Of a DNA stretch of 64,000 nucleotides, positions 53,757 to 64,000 are shown one piece after another. How positions within the stretch are numbered: the first letter of the stretch is position 1; each line of letters begins with the position of its first letter. The stretch is from Ustilaginoidea virens. Taxonomy: Eukaryota > Ascomycota > Sordariomycetes > Hypocreales > Clavicipitaceae. The position numbers and the translations under genes were made by a program. The notes beneath the pieces are model-generated. The model was not told the origin of the DNA and made no database searches. It was given only the letters and a program-made list of their open reading frames with translations. The stretch covers positions 2,728,001 through 2,792,000 of the forward strand of contig NC_057317.1 in the NCBI RefSeq assembly GCF_000687475.1, given 5' to 3'.

Positions 53757-54666
53757 TTTTTTTTCTTTTTTTCCTTTTTTTTTGGGGGGGGGGGGGAAGG
53801 GGGGGGGATCGGGCGGGTGCCGGCGGGGGTTCTCTCGTACGTGGGAAGCAGGCAGACTAGGTCTATCTATCTCGTGGATATTCGGTTGCAGCAGCTGGTG
53901 GGGGCCGTGGCAGCGATCTGCTGCTTGTTCATATTTGGCGATGGGGACCGGGAAGAGCAACAAGTGAGTGGTTCCGGGATGGCAGTCGGGGGCTGGAGAG
54001 TAGGCCAAGCAAGAGATATTTATGCTTCCTGAAAAGTCATTGACGCCGAGTCGGGTGGGTGGCACAAGGTTTTGTGACAGTAGGGTGGCCCAAACTTTGA
54101 AAAGAGGAAGAAGGAAGGTAAGGTATGCTGTTCTTGACTCGACTTGTTGATGGCTGCATGGCTGTTTTAGCACGCAGGTTCAGTCATGCGCATCAGAGTA
54201 CCGAGAACGGAGTAGAGAGCGTACAGAAGAAACAGAAACTTCTGAACCCAGGATTTATCTGACCATGTCGCCATATGTACTTTGCCAGAACGTGAGCGGG
54301 GAACGAAGCCCCGTCGTCTCAGGCTAGCGGCACGGGAGCGGCTACATTAGGTACCTGCAAGGTCAAGTACTACTATCTGCCTCCAAAGGTACCTCCGTAC
54401 CCGTACCTCGAGGGCAATTCGCCGAATTGATTGATGGCCTTGCTGGGGCTTGCCTTCCATGCTTATGCGGTACCTTGTGCGGTACCTTGTGCGGTACATA
54501 CTGTACGGAGCACTCCATGCAGGTGCAGCAGCACCTTGCAGTCGCGCCATTCATTGAAACATTGAAACAGTCTCTCCAACCTCCAAAGAAAAACAACGCC
54601 ACCCCCCCTTGTCATCAAACGGAAGCACTCCAAAGCCTGGCCATCGCGACGGCCATCCAATCCACC
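53757..54666. promoter_or_regulatory. Divergent intergenic region ELA1 / TFG2
   Basis: About 0.9 kb separating two divergent genes of Pol II transcription. Directly upstream of the ELA1 ATG is a T-rich then G-rich tract (53757-53808), which reads as a C/A tract in its leader. CGGTACCTTGTG is tandemly repeated at 54468-54495, followed by a GTACGGAGCACTCC motif at about 54502. Confidence 0.5.
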
Positions 54667-55304
54667 ATGGCTGACTCCAGTTTCGTCAAGCCGGAACCAG
54701 ACGACGACAAAATCATGCCGTCTGCGACGCCGATGGACGAGGACGATCCGTTCGAGGACGCTGGCGACCTGGAGTTTTACGACAAGAGCATCCCGGGCAA
54801 CAGCTCTGAAACTCTCTACCTGGCGCGCGTGCCCAAGTACATGTGGGATTCGTGGCTGAAGCTTGCCGAGAGGCTCGGCGACAAGGACGAAATCCAAATC
54901 GGCACGCTGCGCACCTGGAACGAGCCGCAGCCCGACGCCTCGGTCGAAGGCGGCACGAGGGACGTGACCAAGCTTCGGATGCTGCTCAATTCCAACTGCC
55001 CCGAGCACCAGGTCATTCCTCGCGAATACGATCTCGAAATCCTAGATCGCGATGTCAAGAACCACTTCATCTTCAGCGAGGAAGACCTCCCGGGGTACAA
55101 GATCAAGAACAAAGCCCGTGCCGATGCCGCCGCCGCCGGCATTCCCCAGTTCCTGTTGCGGCAAAGGCAAAACCAGGGTGTGGAGAGGACGGAGCGCTCG
55201 TTTGATCGAAGAAGCAGATACCAACCCTACTACCGCAAGGCTATTCCAAGTGAGTCCCTCTCGAGCGCTCGTTCGAAATAGTATACCTACACATACATAC
55301 GTAC

Positions 55305-55337
<33 letters not shown>

Positions 55338-55994
55338 AGGGGAGGGGGACCCCTGGGGCTAACCGAAATGCCAAACAGAACGCACAAAAATCTTTGGCAA
55401 GATACACTACGACGTTCGCGTTGAACCCCGAAACATCCAGGAGGAGGAGCGGCTGCTGGCCAAGCGCATCTTCGACGCTGAGCATTCAAAATCGAAACTT
55501 CAAATCATCAGCAGAAACAGCGCCTCGTCCATCATCAACCCAGGCACTGCGGGCTCGGCAACCTGGGGCGGAAACTTCATTGTAAGCCTCGCTCTTTTGC
55601 ATTCATTCCCGATGCCGTTGACGTGCTAACCGCGGCCGTCCTGACGCAGAAAAATGCGGCACCCATTGTTAAGGCGAGGAAGGGTGAGGTGCTCAAGGCT
55701 GCCCGCATTCCCAAGAACCAGCTCTTGGATCTCATGTTTGACTGCTTCCGCCAGTATCAGTACTGGTCCATGAAGGCTCTGCGGCAGAAGCTGCAGCAGC
55801 CAGATTCCTATCTCCGGCAGGTCCTCGAAGAAGTGGCCGTGCTGCACAAGAGCGGCCGCTTCGCAAATCACTATGGACTCAACGACGCCTACAAAGACAA
55901 AGGTGGCAGCGAGGCCAAGGAGGAAGCCGCGGAAGCCGCCGACGATGGAGACGAGGATGAAAACGAAGAGATGGAAGACGTTTTACCGGCATAG
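54667..55994 (+). CDS. tfg2: TFIIF beta subunit Tfg2 (RAP30)
   Basis: Predicted 376-residue subunit of general transcription factor TFIIF. Exons are 54667-55249, 55379-55581 and 55650-55994. The acidic N-terminus is followed by the dimerisation barrel (LARVPKYMWDSWLKLAER, then IGTLRTWNEP). A linker KRTKIFGKIHYDVRVEPR spans intron 1. The C-terminal winged helix is ARIPKNQLLDLMFDCFRQY, with YWSMKALRQKLQQPDSYLRQ and HKSGRFANHYGLNDAYK. The tail is acidic. Intron 1 (129 bases) carries a (TA)n microsatellite. The ATG follows ATCCACC and gives a family-like MADSSFVKPEPDD. Confidence 0.95.
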
Positions 55995-56489
55995 CCGTGA
56001 ATAAAACTACGATGGGGATACAGTTGCGATGACTGAAGCGTATTGTCTTTGGCTGTCTCGTGACAGGCGTACCGGAAAACTGGAAAGGTCTGTCAACATG
56101 ACGTTTGACCGCATTGGCGTTTTTCTTCTTCTTCTTCTTCTTTTTTTCTTTTTTTTTATTGTGGCGTTGGGACAGAAAATACCACCTCGTGTACAGAGTC
56201 TCTCAACATGTATATATTGACTGAATCAATTGGGACCGTGCTACGTCCCGAGCCGTATCCACGCTCGGTCGCTGTCTTTGCAAACGTTGGTATTTATTTA
56301 TTTATTTATTTATTTTTTTTGGGCTGACCCAGAGCTGCTAAGCTGGCTGGCGTCATTGGAGTTTCCTTCCGGAAGGGCAAACTCCCGACTTGCAAGCCAA
56401 CAAGCCAGCCACACACCCCCCCCCCCAACCAGTTCATTCTCGTCGTTGCGTCAGGTTCGGGCATTAATGCACCCACCACCCGCAAACAA
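55995..56489. other. Intergenic: TFG2 3' flank and HAD promoter
   Basis: About 0.5 kb. A CTT/T-rich tract (56128-56160), a (TTTA)n run near 56292-56315 and a C10 run near 56418 are visible. No gene. Confidence 0.55.
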
Positions 56490-57434
56490 ATGCCCTTGCC
56501 CGCGCAGGCTGTCGTCCGGAGTTGCACCTCGGCCAGCCCAGTCGCCGCATCCAAGCTGCGCATGGTGTTTGATTTCGACGGCACCATCACCGCGCAAGAC
56601 ACCATCAGCGAGCTGGCCGAGTCAGCCATCGGCTGGCAAAGTCGGCGAGCCGGACAGGATGCACGACCCGCCTGGGACCGCGCCGTGCGAGCCTATCTCG
56701 ACGACTACGACGCCTACATGGCAGCTTTCCAGCCGTCCGAGCCGGAAAGGACGAGCATCGACCAGGAGAAGCTGCTGCTGGCGGGCCTGAAGTCGGTGGA
56801 AGAGGCCTCGTTGACGCGAGTGTCCCAAAGCGGGCTCTTTGCCGGCCTCCAGCGACACCATCTCGCCCGCATGGGCTCCGAGGCCGTCTCCTCCGGCAGG
56901 ATTCAGGTGACGCGCGGATTCAAAGCCCTCTGCGACGCGGCAGCCGCTGCAGGGCCGGGCGCGGCGCAGCCGACCGTTCTGTCTGTGCACTGGTCGGCGG
57001 CCTTCATCGGAGGAGCGCTTGGCCAGCCCGGAGTCTGTGTCATCGCCAACGAAGTGTCCGAGGACGGGCACATCAACGGCCCGTCACCCGGCGCCTCCCG
57101 CCTGACAACGTCCGCAGACAAGGCCCGCGCCCTCGGCCGCATCCTCGACGGACCCGAGCGGCTCGTGTACTTTGGAGACTCTGCCACCGATCTGGAATGC
57201 CTCCTTTGGTGTCGCGGAATCGTCGTGGCCAAGCAGGAAGAGCGGTCGCCGTTGCTGAAGACGCTCGCCCGACTTGGCCTTGCTGTTCCTCACGTTGGGC
57301 AGCTGCGGCATCACGCGGGCAAGAGGCTTTTCTGGGCCCGCGACTTCCAAGAGGTCCTGGAGAGCGACGTCTTGGCCCATTTCCAGCTTGGCCGAGCACA
57401 GGACGAAGACGAGGACGAGGATGGATCTACATGA
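56490..57434 (+). CDS. HAD-superfamily phosphatase (phosphoserine-phosphatase-like)
   Basis: Intronless 314-residue hydrolase. Motif I is VFDFDGTIT (nucleophile D28, acid/base D30). A helical cap (about 45-150) follows. SADKARALGRIL supplies the motif III Lys, and motif IV YFGDSATDLECL (about 227-238) binds magnesium. The layout resembles phosphoserine-phosphatase-like or PHOSPHO-type HAD enzymes of fungi (yeast Cto1-like). The substrate is not predictable. The last residues form a Glu/Asp-rich tail. The ATG lies at the base of a C-rich leader. Met25, immediately before the motif, would be an alternative but would cut the usual lead-in strand. Confidence 0.85.
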   Translation: MPLPAQAVVRSCTSASPVAASKLRMVFDFDGTITAQDTISELAESAIGWQSRRAGQDARPAWDRAVRAYLDDYDAYMAAFQPSEPERTSIDQEKLLLAGLKSVEEASLTRVSQSGLFAGLQRHHLARMGSEAVSSGRIQVTRGFKALCDAAAAAGPGAAQPTVLSVHWSAAFIGGALGQPGVCVIANEVSEDGHINGPSPGASRLTTSADKARALGRILDGPERLVYFGDSATDLECLLWCRGIVVAKQEERSPLLKTLARLGLAVPHVGQLRHHAGKRLFWARDFQEVLESDVLAHFQLGRAQDEDEDEDGST

Positions 57435-57818
57435 TCAACCATCCCTTCTCCCAAGTAGATTTCGTACGTCAGGGCGGTAAAAAAAAGAAAAAAATCCTCG
57501 GCAGAGTCGAGAAGCATCCGAGTGTCTTTTGCTGTTCTTTCTCAACCTCACGTCTCTCGTCACACCTGCGCTTTTGGTGACTATTTAGAGTCATTCGCGA
57601 TGCAGTCAGCCATGAAACTCATTGCCACTTTGTCCAGATGGAGATTTAGACGTTGCAGGTCTTGACGAAAAGCGCGATTGGGAAGCAGAGAGCAGGGACG
57701 GATTCTAGTTTTGCTGTATTCGTGAGCTACGGAGAAAGCCAAGAGCAAGTCAACCATCATTTCTGTCCTACTCTTCATTGTGAGGGGCGTAGCATTTTAA
57801 TTCCGCAGGCAATGGTGG
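57435..57818. other. Intergenic between convergent HAD and GH15 genes
   Basis: About 0.4 kb. An A-rich stretch lies just after the HAD stop (57480-57497). Nothing else is seen. Confidence 0.6.
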
Positions 57819-60434
57819 TTATCTGGGCCCAGTCCAGCCCTCGACTGCCCTGTCCAAATTGAAAGCCGCGCTGATAAGCGCAAGATGGCTAAATGCCTGT
57901 GGAGTGTTGCCCAGCTGTTCGCCGCTCCTGGCAATCTCCTCCGAGAACATGGATAAATGGTTGGAAAAGCCAAGCATGTTTTCGAACATGTTGACCGCGC
58001 GTATGAGGTATTTTGGTTCATATACGCCAGCCCGCGTCATGGCCTCCACAAGCCAGAATGTACACATGCTAAAGGCACCGTCGCGCCCTCCGACGCCTGA
58101 TTGGGATTTCGCTCCCTCGTCAGCTTTACTGCATTGACCCGAGGTAGTGCTTCTATTCTCGATGGGGTCGTTGACATACCATCGTCAGACAAATCAGTAT
58201 TGTAGCGGAACACCAAGCCCGTGCTGGTCAGACCTCCCTTCTCGGGGGGTAATAAGATCTTTTCCAGCGTGCTGACGAAACGCGGGTCGCAGGGGGCAAT
58301 GAAGAACACGAGCGGAGCAATGAGAATAGACGAGTCCAGTACAGTCCTATTTTCGTAGCTTTGTATGAAAGCATTCATTTCCGTATTGTAACCTGGAGAG
58401 GAAGATCTTGTTAGCGTGGCCAGGTGATGAGCGCTTCTGCCAAATTTTCCAATCAAGAAAAAGAGGCAGCAATGGTTGCGAACCTTTCATCATGATTTCC
58501 TCGTAGAGCGAGTCTCGCGCAGCCATCCAATTGGCACGATTGGGACAAGGAAAGCACCTCTTGTCTGCAAGTCGAAGTCCTCGATCAAAAGCGACCCAGA
58601 GCATTATTTTCGAATAGGTGAAGTGCTGCTTTTGGCCGCGGACTTCCCAGATAGACATATCTGGCTCTGGTAGTGCATTGATGTCAGCAGTTTCCCGGTG
58701 CGCCAGCCCGTCGTTGTACTGTCAATATCGCTTGCTTACTGTCAATGATTGTCAATACGTAGTCTAAGGTTGAAAGAAACATTAGTAGACTGAGCGTGAC
58801 GAAACAGTGACTGGATGCGGAAATGCAGATACCTAATAGCTCCCTGACTGCACACCAAACATCCCACGGAACGGGTTTGCCATACTTGTTGTACAAGTAA
58901 ATGGCATCCATGAGTTCACCATATATGTCGAATTGCTGGTGGAAAGCAGCACTATTGCCGATTCGAACCGGTTTACTTCCACGGTAGCCATCCAGATGAT
59001 CCAAAGTGAATTCGGGAATTTCAGTCCCACCCCGGATTGTGAACATTATGGGCAAGCCACCATCTGGCCAACGGGATTTGACAAAGCGCTCCATGATAAA
59101 GTCCATGTACGCGTCCGCCTCTGATCTGAAACCGAGACGAAGGAGTATGTAGATCGTGAAGCTGGAGTCACGCACCCACGAGTACCGGTAGTCCCAATTC
59201 CGCACGCCTCCGATATCTTCAGGAATGGAGAATGTGGGGGATGCCACAATGGCACCAGTTGGCTCTGGCAAATCTCATCAGCCGACGAATTTTCGCCTTT
59301 TCTTAACAAAGAAAAAAAAAAAAAAAAAAGGAGGTGATAGTTGAATGGAAAGACTTGGTCTTACCATAGGTCATCAGCTTGAGAATCATCAAGCTCCGTG
59401 CGACTACTTCTCTCCATCGGCCCTTGTATTTTGACTGGCGAATATACTGGTGCCAAAACATCTGGGTATCGTGTTGTTTGGTGTCAAGCTCCAGCGCCGA
59501 GATATAGCCCGTGATATGATTGGGCAAATCGTTTCGAAGAACGATGGAGATGGCCTCTCCCTCATGAATCTTGATTCGAGCAACGAGGCCCTCGCCAGCT
59601 ATACCCTCCTTTGTAGCCTTCTTGAATTTCACGGAAGTGCAACCCTTGCCGCAGTCTCCTTCCTGCACGGCCACATCCACTTGAAGTTTCACATCCTTGC
59701 TGTGAAAGGTGGCAATTTTGCTTTCCGAATCGGATGGTGAGCAGAGAGTGGTAACATGGTGTTCCAACCCGTAACCGAAAGCGGGAAAGATTTCGACATC
59801 TAATAAAAGTTGAGTGTCATGGGAACGATTTCGATTCAACAAGTGCCCTTTGGAAGGATAGGAGCTTACCAAGGGTTAATGACCCCCTGACGCATTCTAC
59901 TCTCCTGACCAACCATTTTTTGAGCTCTTCCTGCACTCTCTTTGCCTCACGATAAGAGCTTTGCTTGAAGTCTTTGGTCATGACGTTTCCATCCTTGGGC
60001 CGCGGGAAAAAGTCGACCAGATCTACAACGCCATCTTCATGAATGTACCGCGTTTGTAAGATGCATGTCGAAGGAAGATATTGCTGCTTGGTCGTACAGT
60101 TAAATTCTGCCGGTGGGGCGATACTAAAATAGCCGCCCTTGTCCTTGTCTAACAATCGACAGAATACTGAGGGCGAATCGAAGTCAGGCCTGTAATCAAG
60201 TTTCAGTACGCCAGACTCTCATGGCCTCAGCGTGACTACAATCATGACCGTATGGGAGTTGGGGAAAGAAGGGACATAAGCTAACCAGCATAAGAAATCG
60301 ACGCTGCCATCTATGCCTACTAAAGCGCAAGTGTGCATATTGCCGATCATTCCGTAATCCTCTATTGGCAGGTAGCCACCAGTTTGAGCCCGTCGAGGAT
60401 GTCCCTGATGAAACGCTGAGCTTTGCGAGGTCAT
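57819..60434 (-). CDS. GH15 family glycosidase (glucoamylase/trehalase-like)
   Basis: Predicted 677-residue cytosolic-type GH15 enzyme. Eight exons: 60434-60286, 60189-59870, 59799-59365, 59264-58833, 58763-58740, 58666-58484, 58392-58180 and 58096-57819. The N-terminal beta-sandwich starts with [20 protein letters not shown] and, after splicing, [18 protein letters not shown]. The (alpha/alpha)6 barrel follows with [36 protein letters not shown] and [13 protein letters not shown]. No signal peptide is present. Exon 5 is only 24 bases. Near the C-terminus, where homologues commonly read (E)EG(A/T)F before the CSFWLVEA-like segment, this protein reads [15 protein letters not shown]: Asp in place of the expected Glu. 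It acts on alpha-glucosides, possibly trehalose or malto-oligosaccharides. Confidence 0.88.
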
Positions 60435-62987
60435 TTTTTTCCGGCAAGTTCAGCTGATTGATGGCTGAGAAATTCCCTTGTCGGATTTGTCTATGGCTAG
60501 GAGAATTAGATGCTGACCCGGCTTACTTCTCTGGCTAGAGAGAATTGTGCCTTTGTAGACGGAAGACCGAACACGGGCTCGACATTGATAGCTCAAATCG
60601 AACTGTCATTACGGTGATTCAACGGCCCCATACCGTCCACACACACTGTACTTGGTAAGCGGGAGTGGAGTTGGCCAAGTGCATGACAGGTGCATGCAAG
60701 GGCCAGAATTCCGGGACGCCGGGTGGCCATGGCGGGGCTCCAAGTGGACAAGGGCCCAATCAAATATCCATGTCGATGGATGACATAGGAGGCTGCATTT
60801 GAAACTCAGACAGCAAGAAAGAAAGTGGCGGGAAAATGAAAGTCAATAAGCTATTGAAATTAAGATAAAAAGAACCTTTTCTTTTCATGGCGAGGAAAGT
60901 GTGCTTCCGGGCAACGCTTGGAACAACAGCTCTACCATCAGGTAGCCCGTATCAGTCAGTCATGTGCTAAGATGGCACTTGATTTGATAACGCTCCTGCT
61001 GTGTTGCGCCCCTGCACGCGACTAGAAGACTGTCGCCACTTCTTGTCGTAGTCTCGCGAAGCCCATGCTGCCAGCCGCCATCTACGATACCAGGTACCCT
61101 AAATTAGATTGATCCTTTTGACGGTGTCTGGCCTTCTGGATGGTTAGCATTACATATTACAACAATGATAACGCCTATGCAGCCTCCACAGAAACCGTTG
61201 GGAAGTTGCCGGGATGCCCGGGGACAAATTCCGCTAATCCAGTGGCGCCACCGCAAAACTGCCCTTGCGCCATGACGAACTGGGGAGAGTTGACGCACTG
61301 TACCTCGAAAAGCCATTGCGAGTGTGTCTTGCGCTAGGCCAGGATAGAATCAACCATGTGGTTTTCAACGTTGCAGCGAGAATGATGACGGGTTGCTACA
61401 TCCTCCGAGGCTAACAACGGAGGCTATCATCGCAGTAGCGTATTATGGACTATGCTGTTGGAGCTAAGCCAAAACGGGAAGCAGTACCTCGGCATACATT
61501 TTTCCATGTCAAGTTAAGTGACTTCCTTTGCTTTTCACAACCCTAGGCTTTGTCGCTGTAGGCATTGCATCGCGATAATTAGGTGCCTTGTATAAAAAGG
61601 GGTCATCTTCCTTAAAGGTACTCGATATTTCACCGGCTGCGCACGTAGAGGCAAATAGTGATACCATAGCGTATATTTAGTGCCTTATGTGGTCTGCTTA
61701 CATTTGGTACAGGGCATCTGCAAGATGTAGGTACCTGGCAAGGCAGCTTGTCAGTAACGAGTGCGGACTAGTAAGAGACTAATCCATCCCAAGCGGCCAA
61801 AAAAGTTGCATCGCATGAGCTTGCTAGCAAGGTGAAAGCCGGCAAAAGTCCTGAAAGCCAGTGCGAGGAACCTGGCAAAAGAAAAAGAAAGGGGAAAAAG
61901 GGGGAAATTTTTGGCTGACTGAGGGTTTGCCGGCTGAACCACTACCTAATGTGGAAATGTGTAGCCATATATGCTGAGGGCGAAGAATAGCAGGTATGCT
62001 AAGGTACTGTAGATACCTAATGTACCTAATGTACCTTGGGTTTTCTTTGCCTGTAACCAGACTGGTGTAGGCTGACCCTCTCCCTTGGTATTTTGAAACT
62101 AGCAATGGACTTTGGGCACGGCTAGAAGCTTTGATTGTTTGCGACCACACAGGTACGGCTAACTTTCAATTGCCTTGGAAGTGAGCGAAGAGCTAAAAGG
62201 TGCGTAATAGGTGTGAATGCCGAAGTCATGGATTTCGGAAATAGACTCACCATGATACTACCCCCGAAGCAGTACAGACTACAGACTGCGGAGGGCTGTG
62301 TAACGGACTCCGGAGTACTCAGTAGAACGGTTCAGGTATGGAGTTTGACCGAATACGGGTACGGATGCAACCCCAGCCCTTATTATTTGACCCCGCCCGA
62401 CATTGTACCACGTACATACAGTACTAGCAAGTACGGATAGTGTGTACTCCGTACGGAGTACGGACAACAGGTTCCTCCAGTCATGGTCATTTGCGAAACC
62501 TGATTCTCCACATTTGAGCAGGTAACTACCTTCCCTTCCCTCCTATTGTCATAAGGCCGCCCACGCCCATATCACACAGCCGCCATCATCCCTGCAGAAT
62601 TAATCGCGTGGCCAGGGTCATTGTCGCGCTAGTTGCCGAGAAGGTTGTCTGTTTACCTGCCTAGGGAGGTATCTTGTGGTATCTATTCGCAGTGGCGGTA
62701 TGTACAGGCTACATGGCGCTACCGACCGGCACCTGGGCTCCTGGGCACCTGAGCAGCTACTACTCCCGGATCAGACTTTACTGACCACAATTTCAGACAT
62801 TGAACCGGTCTCAGTCGATCAATGCCCTTGGGCTTAGGTACTCGAGCCACTCGAGCCAGACGCAGCATAGTTCCTGTCCAAACTCCCGCTCAATGACGAA
62901 ACCCCTCGCGTGCCCACCCCATGCGCAGGTGAACTACCCAACATTGGCTAAGCCTGGGAAGCTCCGACCCCGTTGAGTTCTTCCATC
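60435..62987. other. Intergenic, about 2.5 kb without a recognised gene
   Basis: Between the divergent GH15 and transporter genes. A TATAAAAAG box stands at about 61590 on the plus strand but no gene follows it. Short TACCTAATGTACCTAATG repeats lie at 62012-62036, and a cluster of CTCCGTACGGAGTACGGA palindromes at 62302-62466. A 65-codon Cys-containing frame (61140-61337) lacks a signal peptide and is not called. Confidence 0.5.
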
Positions 62988-64000
62988 ATGCCCCTTGGCC
63001 CATCCAACTCTTCTTGTCCTCATCATACGTCTTCTCGTCTTTCCTCTTCGTTCCCTCGATCCGTCGACAACTCAGCCTCGTTTTCCATCCTCGGCGGTCA
63101 GATTCAAACCGATCCCCAGCCTCCCGCCTCCCACCCTGCCGGCTATTCCTCTTCTTCCTCCTCCCGAGACACGGCCGGCCCTGGGTCGGGCGGTATAGAT
63201 ATCGAGATGGAGCCAGTTCCAGGTCATCGCCGGCGGAAGAGCAGTTTGATGAATCCGATCGGCGGCCCCAGCAACATTGGTATTCCTCTGCCTGGAAGAC
63301 CCATAACGCGCAGCTCCCGAGCCAATGGCACGTCCGACATGCTGGAGGAACCGAAGGAACATGGGGAATCAAGCAATCGACCAGGAGACTCTTCTTCCAG
63401 TAGAGATGGCTCAGGTAGAGACAGTTTAAGCGATGAGGATGTACGTGACGATGAAGAGATGGGCTTGACGGGGGAAGACCGAGCCCAAAAGCAAAAGAAG
63501 CGCAGGAGAAATACGTTGCTGGACAACAGAATCGCCCGCGAGAAGAATTTGTCAGCCGACGAGAAAAAAGAGGCCGATCGCAATGTCATCAAGAGCTTGG
63601 TTATCAACGGCGTCTTTATACTACTGTGGTATTTCTTTTCTCTGTCGATATCTCTGGTAAGTGATGGTCCCAGCAATTCCGTCTTTCCCCTTGCTAAGCA
63701 GAGCTGGAACCGGAATTGACACGCCACCATCCCATTAGTACAACAAATGGATGTTCGACAAAGACCTTCTCAACTTTGCATTTCCTCTCTTCACGACTGC
63801 TACGCACATGCTAGTGCAATTTGGCTTGTCGGCCTTGGTCCTGACATTCGTACCATCTCTGCGACCCCAAGTGGCACACAACTCCAATGGGGAACGGTCA
63901 AGACACGAGTCTGACTCTCAAGGTTCTGTCATGTCCAAGATGTTTTATCTCACTCGTATTGGACCCTGCGGGGCCGCCACCAGCCTGGACATTGGGCTCG
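62988..64000 (+). CDS. SLC35-type transporter (triose-phosphate/nucleotide-sugar family), 3' partial
   Basis: 5' part of a drug/metabolite-transporter superfamily gene; it runs past the window edge. Exons seen are 62988-63656 and 63739 to the edge. The first 195 or so residues are a Ser/Pro-rich cytosolic extension with acidic and KKRRRN patches. TM1 is VIKSLVINGVFILLWYFFSL, and splicing gives SISLYNKWMFDKDLLNFAFP, the signature of SLC35C2/TPT-family members (family form YNKW, then FPLFTTATHMLVQF). Such proteins exchange nucleotide sugars or phosphosugars in Golgi or ER membranes. The ATG at 62988 is the first true ATG of the frame. Eight or more further helices should lie beyond the edge. 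Confidence 0.88.

Noticed and set aside
53757..54173. Upstream open frame extending Elongin A to 588 residues
   Set aside because: The extension is translated from homopolymeric T/G tracts and unlike the family, whose members begin near MPVRSL.
61140..61337. Small Cys-containing frame as a possible effector
   Set aside because: No signal peptide, and the Cys spacing fits no effector fold I recognise.
61587..61597. TATAAAAAG box on the plus strand
   Set aside because: No supported gene follows within a reasonable distance.

Overview
The window reads as nuclear DNA of a filamentous ascomycete, most likely a sordariomycete of the Hypocreales type. The genes carry short introns (about 55 to 200 bases) with GTRNGT-like donors and CTAAC or CTGAC branch motifs. 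Gene spacing is compact. The protein families include a Ctr copper permease, a Fre metalloreductase, GH55 and GH15 enzymes, a HET-domain protein, a Borealin-type Nbl1, and Utp23 and Ela1 of filamentous-fungal form. The species cannot be named from the sequence alone. I rebuilt exon structures by hand from splice consensus and protein-family continuity; every multi-exon model listed keeps an open frame and a total length divisible by three.

Left part (1 to 30 kb): a UTP23 gene and a PTC7-like phosphatase gene, both on the minus strand, are followed by an intron-containing tRNA-Thr. A divergent pair comes next: a Ctr copper transporter (minus) and a ferric/cupric reductase (plus) that share an 0.8 kb promoter carrying twin TGCTCA boxes. 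This looks like a copper reduction and uptake module. Beyond it lies a sparser, accessory-like zone: a small-molecule methyltransferase, about 6 kb without a recognisable gene, a cytochrome P450, a short-chain dehydrogenase, a secreted GH55 beta-1,3-glucanase, a 222-base foldback repeat, and an acyl-CoA-synthetase-like protein whose nucleotide-binding loop is degenerate. I see no polyketide or peptide synthase that would tie these genes into a classical metabolite cluster.

Middle (30 to 37 kb): a broken HET-domain (heterokaryon incompatibility) gene, gene-poor DNA with very long homopolymers (T33, G27), and a single-pass membrane protein gene with a Ser/Thr-rich ectodomain.

Right part (38 to 64 kb): a dense block of conserved genes, many arranged as divergent or convergent pairs. 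They are RPB4 (Pol II), TRS23 (TRAPP), RPN10 (proteasome), NBL1 (chromosomal passenger complex), TMA22/DENR (translation), a 995-residue methyltransferase-domain protein, PHB2 (prohibitin), RUB1/NEDD8, ELA1 (Elongin A), TFG2 (TFIIF beta), a HAD phosphatase and an eight-exon GH15 glycosidase. A SLC35-type nucleotide-sugar/triose-phosphate transporter runs off the right edge.

The most unusual sequence-level observations concern gene structure: a TRS23 start codon split by an intron, a GC-AG intron in the PTC7-like gene, a 20-base internal exon in TMA22, a 24-base exon in the GH15 gene, and an 11-base first exon in RUB1. A palindromic GTACGGAGTAC-type motif is scattered through the non-coding DNA. 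No CRISPR array, intact transposon or biosynthetic core enzyme was found.
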